Origin: Filobasidium wieringae
Taxonomy: Eukaryota; Basidiomycota; Tremellomycetes; Filobasidiales; Filobasidiaceae
Direction: 5' to 3'
Assembly: GCA_001600055.1 (NCBI GenBank)
Contig: BCIV01000005.1
Location: 498,464 to 562,463 of the forward strand
DNA: 64,000 nucleotides
The stretch's first letter is position 1. Each line of letters begins with the position of its first letter. Positions 55,846 to 64,000 of the stretch are shown one piece after another. The position numbers and the translations under genes are program-made. The notes below the pieces were generated by a model. The model was given only the letters and a program-made list of their open reading frames with translations, ran no database searches and was not told where the DNA came from.

Positions 55846-56814
55846 CCGAGAGATGGCAAGGAGCGTGTTTGTACTGAATGGCATTCAAATTCTTTGGGTG
55901 GATATCGGATGTACCCCTTAGTCCAAGGTACATACCCTTGTACACTTACGTGTAGCGTGAAAGGCTCGGGACCGTGTATCTCTTTCCAAGATCTCCCACG
56001 CACCGCGTGGATCATAGTTGCTCCGGGAGGGACGTCGGAATCTAGAAGCAAGGCATTGCCCACGAAAACATTTGTATCATGAATCATCGAGATCTAAAGA
56101 TGTTAAATGACGAGAAATTGGAGTTTGGGTGGATATCGTCATCATAGTTCTCACCAAAACCAACAGGGAGTCAAGATCGAGTTTATGAGAATACACTAGA
56201 ATCCTACCACATTAGCGGTTTCATACCTCTAGACAAGGTATGGAGAAACAGGCCGAGATGTGTGTGGATACCCGTAGTGGCGGAAGCGCGAGGCCGAGTG
56301 AGCGTAAGCGGCGCTGAGCCAAATCATTGGGGTCAACGGTACCACATGATTCCATAGGGCTAGAGAGACTCGTCGTCCTGGCAGTCTCAAAGTCGATCTC
56401 ATAAAAACAGGAATGCTATCAACACGAGCGCACGTTTGTGGGAAACTATATACCTAGACGAAACATTCGTTTCTTATTGACCATTCCTTGAACCGAGATG
56501 TAGATAGACCATCTGATGGCTTACATTGATCGACTACGACCAGCAGGTGGGCGAGGGAAGAATGAATTCGGTAGATGGCTATAAGAAGTAGCAATCTTAT
56601 GTCGATGAACGGCGATTAATGCTTCGTGTCAAATTTTTACAGTATATAAACCCTTCAGAATACAGCTCAAGACCGTCCTTGTGAGTTTAGCCTCATCCGC
56701 GGCTTTCGAATATGTGTCGCGAGAAGAGATGTCGTCAAGCGCATTGTTTACCAAAATACGACCTGTGTTGGTCAGACAGTGATGGTAGTACGATTAATTG
56801 GCAGCGCCGGTGAA
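55846..56814. other. Intergenic region, about 1 kb
   Basis: No gene is supported. GTATATAAAC near 56641-56650 looks like a TATA element on the plus strand, but the frames that follow are short (about 33 codons from 56712). Confidence 0.35.
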
Positions 56815-57033
56815 TCACAAAACAAGATCTGGACGACCAATTCCTGTCAAGACCTGTCCCAAAGAGGTCATATGGACAACTGGGTTCTCTAGTAGTTTTT
56901 TCTTACGTTCGAATGCTTTTGTCTTTAGCTCTCCTATGGTAGCACCGGTTAATGACGGTGGGAAAGGTAAAGATAGATCAGAAGAAGGGGGAGGGGGAGG
57001 AGGGGGAGGGGAAGGTCGACAAGGAACAACCAT
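56815..57033 (-). CDS. Possible small proline-rich protein
   Basis: A 72-codon frame starts with ATG at 57033, has eight Pro in a row, then ATIGELKTKAFERKKKLL and ENPVVHMTSLGQVLTGIG, and ends at 56815. The second half reads like a conserved helix-turn-helix-sized segment, so this may be real, possibly with upstream exons. I recognise no family, and the open frame on the other strand is a shadow of the same repeats. Confidence 0.4.
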   Translation of the reverse strand: MVVPCRPSPPPPPPPPSSDLSLPFPPSLTGATIGELKTKAFERKKKLLENPVVHMTSLGQVLTGIGRPDLVL

Positions 57034-57397
57034 AGAGAAAGGGAATCAGCGATTGAGCACGATGATCGTTGGGAATCTCGGGAATGAGAATCATTACGGG
57101 ACGGAAGGAGGGGATCATCTTCCCGCTTCAGCGTCAAGATGGAGGGGAGAACTCCTATAGGCTTGGACGATGTGACTTCCTACCGATCCATTTGTAGACA
57201 CCTGTCTGTCAGAGTAGCGACGAGCCCTACAGAGTTATCTGAAACTCATGAACCTGTCGAGAGAGAACGTTTCAGACAGGGGAGGTATACTGATCCAGTG
57301 TAGGATCGACAGACATTCCATAAATATGATCAACAGAGGGTTTGATCAGAATTGGCATGAGTGATTGTGTATTGAAATCGCGCTCCCCTCCCTTTGA
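57034..57397. other. Intergenic region
   Basis: About 360 bases with no motif that I can support. Confidence 0.35.
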
Positions 57398-57754
57398 TTA
57401 CATCAAGGGCAGGTCAGTGTACCCGCAATGGATGGTGGTCACAGTAGTATGATTGAGATGCTGGATATAATCCGCGCGCACTGGTTGTAGCAAACGATTC
57501 AAGATGGTATCAAAAGCTGGGTCAATGTAGGAACACTCGGCTCTCGTCTCAAAATCTCTGTCACGTGTTGTGACATGCAGCAATCCTCTGATCACGGCGT
57601 GGACATCGTCCTCGGGTGAACCATATTCATTGAATCTTGGAATCCTTTCGCGGCCTCCCAACAGTGAGCTGGGAGGGTCTGATCTCACGTACGCCTGGAG
57701 ATCATGTACACTCAGGTATGGGCCGTCATACAACAGATGGATCTGCACCACCAA
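57398..57754 (-). CDS. Uncharacterised open frame, probably an exon
   Basis: 118 codons are open but begin at TTG, with no ATG inside. A GTGCAG acceptor at the left of IHLLYDGPYLSVHDLQAY suggests an internal or last exon of a gene whose start I could not find. The protein has an acidic middle (GSPEDDVHAVIRGLL). No family is recognised. Confidence 0.25.
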   Translation of the reverse strand: MVVQIHLLYDGPYLSVHDLQAYVRSDPPSSLLGGRERIPRFNEYGSPEDDVHAVIRGLLHVTTRDRDFETRAECSYIDPAFDTILNRLLQPVRADYIQHLNHTTVTTIHCGYTDLPLM

Positions 57755-57888
57755 ATGAAGTTCAGCCTACCGACTCAAATCAACCCCGGGTAGAATATTT
57801 CAAACATGGTACCATCCATGATCGCCTACTGTATACAAAAAAAGCCATCTAATTCACTAATCGATACAGCTCCTCTTCACCTTCTGAT

Positions 57889-59637
57889 CTATTGCTCAAC
57901 GCCCCTATTCATCCTGCCCCTCAACCTTTTCCAAAACACGGGAGCGAACGATAACGTCGCTCCCGCAATGATAGTGACTCCCGCAAAGATCGACGCTCCC
58001 GTATATCCTCCTTCCTTCCCAATGATGACACCTGAAATTTGAGGACCCGCTAGGAGGGGGAGGGAAGCGATGGACCACATCATTCCCAACCGCATTCCGA
58101 ATTCCCTCACAGGGGATAACTGAGCACAACATGCGGCGACGAGAGCGATGACGGCGCCTATCGTTCCGTTCGACCGGGATTAGCGTTCCCTCTTTCTTTG
58201 ATTTCTCTCTGGAAAAGGTAAATGCGGAAACGAACTCACCACTGAACAAACCGTATAAGAACGCTCCGATGATGGTCCCCGCCGTGCCTACCCCTCTGGT
58301 AGTCCAGAGCGCTACGATGACGATCCCACTGAGGATCCCGCTCGATACGAACGTCTCGATCGCTCCGAACGTTTCGGCTATAGGTCCTGAGAGTGCTCTT
58401 CCGAAGAACGAACCGGCGTTCAAGAACTGTGGTAGAAGAGCAGGGGAAATGAGTGGGCGGTAGAATACGTTTAGGAGGAGAAGGGGACTTACGGTCACGG
58501 TATATGTTGCGATATGAGGTGGGAGATCGTTATTATGAGCCCAATCGTTTGCAAAGAAGAACGGAGTAAAGTAGCTGTTTGAGCAGGGTAACCAACTTGT
58601 CAGGCCTCGTACATCTCTCAACACGAGATCCAACCGAGTGATACTGACTTCAACCAGATCAAAGCGACGCCCAAGACGAAGACGGTATATTTCCCTTCCC
58701 TCCAAGCGACCCCGGCTCGACTCCACGGTACGCTCTTCTTCGGCGGCATCCTCGCTCTCACGGTGAACCAACTCGGTAAGAACAAAGCCCCGGCCATTCC
58801 CGCCAAGATGAGCACCGTCTTCCTGAATCCCAAACGGGGGAAGAGCTGGGTGAGGAGGATGGGGAAGATGACCCCTCCCAACCCTGAACCGCATAAGATG
58901 ATACCTACCGCGGTGGCTCGGCGTTTCAAGAACCAATGAGCTACGACGGCGGTACAAGGTGAATAGAGGAAAGCCCCTGCTATCCCGAATAACAAGTGGG
59001 CCAGGAGGAATTGATAGAATTCCGTACAGAATGCGAGAGCGAATAGACTCCCGGTTGCGAGCGTCGTACCGAGGATGACTATCGCTTTCGCACCGTGAGT
59101 ATCGAACCAGCGACCAGAGAAGATGGATCCGAAGAAGACGGCGAATGTGGAGAGTGAGCCTATCCATGAGATTTGAGATTTAGGTAATCCGGCCAGTTGA
59201 TTCCTCTATCCGATCAAAGAGGTTCACGTCGTGTCGATCAGTTGCGAATAGAGAAAAGAGCTACGCCCAAGACGAGCCAAACTTACGGAATAATATTCCT
59301 CAAACTGTCCGAATGAAGTGATGATTCCGAACTGTACGAACAGTACGAACCAAGCCCCCGCGATGACCCCCCAAGCCTGCCACCCACCATCAGGTGGCGG
59401 ATCGAACGGTGCTCCACTGCCCGTCTGGCTGACCCCTGATAGATGTCGAGCGAGGACTTGGAACGGTTCATGATCGGTGACGGCTTGTACGGACGGGGGT
59501 TGGTCTATGGGGGCGAGGTCTGGGTCTTCCTCTTGATGTGATTGCAGTGCGGGGGAAGAGGTGGGTTTGGAAGTGGCAGTGAAGCTGTGGGTGTCGTCTG
59601 AAGGTTGATGTTTTTCCAAATCGGATGTGGAGGACAT
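57889..59637 (-). CDS. MFS transporter, monocarboxylate (MCT/MCH) type
   Basis: Five exons (59637-59287, 59205-58649, 58574-58493, 58426-58240, 58157-57889) encode 481 aa. An 85-residue polar N-terminus leads to PPDGGWQAWGVIAGAW, the conserved [D/E]G[G/S][W/Y] element that marks the monocarboxylate-porter family, and SFGQFEEYY. Further motifs are GRWFDTHGAKAIVILGTTL, the YSPCTAVVAHWFLKRRATAVG loop, GSGLGGVIFP, NAGSFFGRALSGPIAETFG and GEALSR-like late loops. Eleven or twelve membrane spans are visible. Fungal members are often riboflavin, thiamine, or carboxylate-type transporters with poorly known substrates. One splice donor (GTCAGT at 58648) competes with a nearby GTTGAA site; both keep the frame. 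It should sit in the plasma or vacuolar membrane. Confidence 0.87.
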
Positions 59638-59924
59638 GGTGGGTGGGTGTATCTATTATAAGGTGTGGTATGGATTATAGGTGGTATGGTATCATCGAAC
59701 AGGGAGAGAGAGAGAGAGGTGTAGCTGGCAGCTGAGGAGGTGAGCAGGTGGTCGAGCGGTCCAGTCGAGTCGATCAGAACAGATCAACATCCGCAAACTC
59801 GCGGCCGAAACCGCGCGCACGATATCGCGATAGGCGTTTGATCGGATCAACCAAGGTTACTCGTCTCACAAAAACACATGGTCATAATTCATAAAACACC
59901 CATACTCCCTCCCTCCCCTCTCTC

Positions 59925-61666
59925 TCACTCGACCTGCATCCCCTCCCCCTCGACAGCCTGCGAAGTCTTGGCCCGGAGTTCCTTCTTCTCCGCCTCGTAA
60001 GCGTACCAAAGTTCACTGATATCCTTGTTCCCGAGGAACTCCCATCCGTTCTCTCGGACGTGGAAGAGGTTGTTGGTGTTACCCGAGTACGCATCTCGGT
60101 GTCCTGCAGCGACGATCGCACGTCGGCCGAGTTCTTGGGCTTCGCTGTCGGTGAGGTCCCATCGGTAGCCCTGGCGAGTGGAGTGAGCGGAGCGAAGCGA
60201 AGCGAAGCGAAGTGAGGCGAGTGAAGCAGGTGAAGTGAAGCAGGTGAAGCAGGTGAAACGAGGCGAAGTGCGAAGTAATTAAAGCAAACAAAACCCAATC
60301 AGTCCCGGCCACCTCAACCCAACCCTCAAACCAAGGACGAACCTGATCAAGCACCCCATAAGCAAAAGTACTACCCGATCCGACCGAGAAGATATCTCCC
60401 TTCAGCCTCGTCCCATCCGAGTCGACGTAGAACAACGCGGGTCCCTAGAAAAAGGACGACGTGCGGTGTTTCAGTCGTTGGAGCATCGTTCGTGTAGTGG
60501 GTGTTGGACTGACCGTCTTGTCCCATCCACAAATCATCGTACCCTACCGGCCCATAACGCGGACCCGAATCAGTCCCCCTGAGTGCGGAAAAAGGCAAGA
60601 AGAACGCGGTCGGACGTACCATACTCAACCCCCGCCCCTTGTACTCGTAAACGATATTAGCCAAGATCTTACTGGCAGCGGCGACGGAGATCCGTTCTTT
60701 ATTCCGTAATTCGTGCATCCTGCATTGCATCCCCAGGTACGTCTCCCTGCGTGTGTGTGGAGCGGGGTCGAGGTAGCGGTGTAGCGAGTTGCGGGACGAA
60801 GTGGAGTGAGGTCGATTTGTGGCGAGTTGCGGGAAGAAAAGAAAGAAAGAATTGAAAGAAAGATCACGGTTCAACATCAACCAGTCAAAAGAAAACACCG
60901 GGGAGGACTGACCAATATTGACAATCGGCCGCTCCACCCGCCATCGTCCCTAACAAGTACTTGTTGATCTCGATGACCTTCTTGACCGTTCCCGAGGCTA
61001 CGCGTGTGCGATTGATGTAACGTAGATGAAGTAGATGAACGATGAACGAAAATCGAAAATCGAAAATCGCAAGACGTGAAAGAAAAGAAACGAAAAAGAA
61101 ACCCGCAAACGAAAAAAAAAAAACGATCAACCCCTCAACATCCCCCCCCCCTCCCGAGCTGGTACTGACCGATATAACTCCCCGCACTAGCCCTGGAATC
61201 CACACTGACGATGATCCCACCCTGGAACCTGAAGGCCAAGGTCGTCGTCCCGTGCTCCAGCTTGATCTTGGCCGAGCTGTTCGAGGAGAGGGAGTCGGTG
61301 TGGTGGGATAGGAATTGGGTTGGCTATGGTTTGTACCGAGGGTGGTGGGGAGTGGGTGTGGATTGTGGATGTGGGTGGGTGGATGAACAAGGAGGAAAGG
61401 AGGGAGAAACGAAACGAAAACATGAATCAAATCAATAACCACCCCCTTTCCCTCCTCCCGGCGACATCTCAACTCACATCAGAAACCCTAGGTACTTCCA
61501 TCCCTACCAACCCGTTCCCCGTGACGTTCCCAAACCCGCCCGAGCTGCCCCAAGCAGCTAGGGAGGCGTCCGAGCAGGAGGACAGGTCTTGGTGTTGTTG
61601 GTCCGACGTTTGGGCTTGGGCGAAGGGGAGGTGGGATGGGGTAAGGGAGGCGATGAGGGTTTCCAT
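59925..61666 (-). CDS. PRE2: 20S proteasome subunit beta-5
   Basis: Seven exons (61666-61478, 61266-61170, 60997-60913, 60746-60620, 60543-60514, 60444-60343, 60170-59925) encode 291 aa. A propeptide of 69 residues ends LEHG, then the mature N-terminal nucleophile Thr begins [11 protein letters not shown]. Asp17 and Lys33 of the mature chain are present (VSVDSRA, GTVKKV), followed by [57 protein letters not shown] and GHRDAYSGN. These identify beta-5, the chymotrypsin-like catalytic subunit, which self-processes during core assembly. Several introns are long for the locus (166-211 nt), and one contains a GAAGC-type repeat. Regulation by the fungal proteasome-element factor is not visible. Confidence 0.93.
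60190..60270. repeat. GAAGC/GTGAAGCAG microsatellite-like repeat
   Basis: GCGAAGCGAAGCGAAGCGAAG followed by variants of GAAGCAGGT forms an 80-base degenerate repeat within the last intron of the proteasome beta-5 gene. Confidence 0.75.
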
Positions 61667-62428
61667 TTTTCAGTGGTTGGTTGTGTCGAGTGTTGTGAGT
61701 GGAAGGTGGGAGTGTGTGGTGGGTGATGGTGGTGTCGATGGAGTTGATGAGATGAGAATGAGATGAAGAGTACACAGGATATAGGTCGTTTCTCGCTTCG
61801 TCATCGTGCTGCCCTCCATCGCGCGTACCGCGGATCACGATCAGTCAGGCTAGTCAAGGGGCGTTTCAGGTGGACCTTGCACCTTGCGTCGCCGTGCATT
61901 TGGAGGTGCGGGTATGACTTTCTATCGTACCGGTTTTCAATGAGGGATGAGGGATCTGAGGGATTGGATTGGACGTTGATCTTTTGTACGAGCTGATATG
62001 GGTTTGAGAGACATTCCGTCAAGGTCTTGGAATGGAATGACTATGATACTATGACCGATCAGGACGTCTGCCTCTCAACGTACGAATGCTCCACCACTCT
62101 CTGCCTGTACGACCATTGAGAATACGACCATTGAGAACATTGAGCCCATGATCCAGAACGGGAAGACCAGGATCACCAATCGAGGTCATCACTATGAAAC
62201 ACACGGACCACACGGACATCCGACTCGTCGACTGTCTGAACGACCCGATGTCCGTGCCTACGCGCTGTACCGAGCATCCGGGTCCAAACGCCAGCGTAGC
62301 GATGACGCAAGAGAGCGAGTGATCTGCTTGAACAAGCAACCTCGACCTGCTCAATCGACTCTCCTCACTCCTCGCTCTACCACACACACACACTCTCTGC
62401 CACCACCACCACCACCACCACCACCACG
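61667..62428. other. Divergent promoter region
   Basis: About 760 bases between the proteasome gene and the GST-like gene, which point away from each other. A CAC trinucleotide run (62400-62427) lies directly before the GST-like ATG. The paired GACCATTGAGAA copies near 62111-62135 form a short direct repeat. Confidence 0.45.
62400..62427 (+). repeat. CAC/ACC trinucleotide run in 5' leader
   Basis: Nine consecutive CAC units end two bases before the GST-like start codon. It will be in the mRNA leader. Confidence 0.8.
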
Positions 62429-64000
62429 ATGACCCAACAGACCACCCCACAGGACGTCCCCAAGGCGATCCTCTATTCCTGGAAGACCTCTGTCTGGGTG
62501 AGTACCTGAGAACGCCGAAACACCCGTCTCCTTTCGTCTCCTCTCGTTCCCCTTTCATACCTCCGTCCCATTCCTCTCTTCTCACTCAAACGACTCGCTC
62601 GTGGTTCACATTGGAGCACAAACGAGCTAGAACGCTGCCCAGTGAAACCCCGAACTGGAGGACATCAGAGAGAGGGAGAGAGATAAGATTGAAAAACGTC
62701 CAGGATACTCACTCGGAACCTCGGCAGATGAGGATTCCAGCGAATCAGATCCGAACGTGAACAACGTGTCGAGAGGGGAATATCGTCCAGGGCTCGTCCA
62801 CTCGATTCGATTCGTGTCTTGGGATGTCGTTGTTGAGCGAGGGAACGGTTCTGGCGTGCAATGATGGATGGGAGGAATGTTATACTGATCTGATCTACAC
62901 CTTCATCCGTTTGTCTCATTCCCCACCCATCCTTTCCTTTCCGTATCGCACCTCAACTCAACTCAACTCAACTGCACCTCAATCCACCCTACTACTCGGC
63001 CAACCTAATGACCCCATTGGCACGCACCCCGTACTCCAGGCGACCGTCCCCCTCTTATGCCTGTACGAAAAAGGCTATTCGGAGGATGAGTATATCGTCA
63101 AACAAGTCGATATCAGTTAGTCCTCCTTTCCCTGTCCCTTTCCCTGTCCCTTTCCTCTCTCTCTCGCTACCTCTGCCTACGCCTCCCGGCCCTGGTAAAT
63201 GAAACTAACTAACCCAACCTCCCTCTCTTTTCGTCTACTACGATTCCTCGCCCGGATAGCCAAGGGGGAAAACTTCTCGCCTTCTTATCTAAAGTGAGTG
63301 GGTGGGTCCTTTGACTGCGCGTTTGGGTCGGGGGTTGATGAGGTTTTTCGTTTGTTGTTTCTTGTTCCTTATCCATCTCTTCGACTCGTCACCTCGTCGA
63401 CTCGTCCCCACCCCCGAACTACATCGCATGGACGAAAACAGGATCAACGCGAACGGGACCGTACCTACCTTGGTCGTACCCACGATGGAGACGACTTCTT
63501 CAGAGGTGGCCACTAGGTATAGGAGCTTGAGGGATACTATGGTCAGTGGGCTTGTTGGGTTGGGGGCGTTTGGATAGGGTGGGGGTTGATTTGTTGCGTT
63601 TCTGCCCTCGTTTGCTCTTGCCCTCGTTTGCTCTCGCCCGCGCTCGCCCTCGCTCCTTCGTCGCTCGTGACTCGCAGACCATCGCGGACTTCCTGGACCA
63701 AGCCCGCTCGGTTCACACCCACAGCACGACCTCTTCCCTCCCCGCCCCCTCCCTTCGACCCGCCACGATCGAATACAAGACCCTCTCCGACCAACTCATC
63801 TCCCTCGTCCACCTCCCCACGGTCGATCCCAACTTTCTCTTCCTCTCCGCCCGAACCCCCCAGGAACTGGAAGAGAAGCGTAAAAACCCCGCGGGGGATT
63901 TCATCAGGGATCGTCAACAGGCTCTGAAGAGGTACATCGGGCAGGCCGAGCAGGCCGCTCACGCCAAGAACGAGGCCGGACCGGGGGCGGACGCTTTTGA
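62429..64000 (+). CDS. Glutathione S-transferase-like protein, 3' end cut by window
   Basis: Exons 62429-62497, 63040-63115, 63260-63293, 63442-63541 and 63678-64000 (open to the edge) give at least 200 aa. The start joins AILYSWKTSVW to ATVPLLCLYEKGY, then VKQVDISKGENFSPSYLKINANGTVPTLVVP, the beta-alpha-beta and cis-Pro elements of a thioredoxin-fold GST N-domain (NPNGTVPTL in relatives). Helical sequence with TIADFLDQARS follows. By family it should conjugate glutathione or act in stress response in the cytosol; the active-site residue is not clear. The first intron is 542 nt, much longer than others in the window. The gene continues past the right edge. Confidence 0.75.

Noticed and set aside
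1..64000. CRISPR arrays, prokaryotic operons, insertion sequences, complete retroelements
   Set aside because: No spaced direct-repeat array, no transposase or reverse-transcriptase motif and no long terminal repeats were seen; gene structure is eukaryotic.

Overview
The window looks like nuclear DNA of a basidiomycete yeast, most likely a tremellomycete of the Kwoniella/Cryptococcus type. Genes are split by many short introns (mostly 55-80 nt, a few about 40 nt) with GT-AG ends and CTRAY-like branch points. The genes are fungal: a FunK1 kinase, a Zn2Cys6 regulator, Whi2, a gephyrin-type molybdenum cofactor enzyme with a His-rich linker, and a proteasome beta5 subunit. I assembled about 30 protein genes by hand-splicing. 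For 21 of them the summed exon length is a whole number of codons and the joined protein restores family motifs across the junctions. No rRNA, tRNA, CRISPR array or intact transposon was seen. Species, chromosome position and gene expression cannot be read from the sequence.

Layout. 1-5125: sparse DNA, an E2-like protein lacking its catalytic residues, and a FunK1 kinase. 5568-12543: a compact sugar-catabolism block made of a Zn2Cys6 regulator, a convergent L-arabinitol-dehydrogenase-like enzyme, and an MFS sugar transporter that shares a divergent promoter with the dehydrogenase. That promoter holds a perfect CCG/CGG palindrome. 12835-16148: an MMT-type cation transporter and a secreted, GPI-anchored intradiol-dioxygenase-like protein. 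16669-24955: a repeat-tailed hypothetical protein, the gephyrin-like gene, two uncharacterised genes and a Kv-beta-type aldo-keto reductase. 25170-34251: a phytanoyl-CoA-hydroxylase-family oxygenase, a D-amino-acid oxidase divergent from a secreted amidase (with four ATCGCCAAT repeats between them), and a C-terminally shortened aldo-keto reductase.

34550-64000 is mostly housekeeping: a GCNA/SprT-like protease, an unknown membrane-like protein, a LENG1-like splicing protein, Whi2, a GT31 glycosyltransferase, a large Q-rich C2H2 regulator, a peroxisomal alpha/beta hydrolase ending in AKL, an intronless amidohydrolase, a monocarboxylate-type MFS transporter, proteasome beta5, and a GST-like gene cut by the right edge.

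The best candidates for coordinated units are the regulator/dehydrogenase/transporter block and the D-amino-acid-oxidase/amidase pair. Both are inferred from gene order and promoter structure, not proven.
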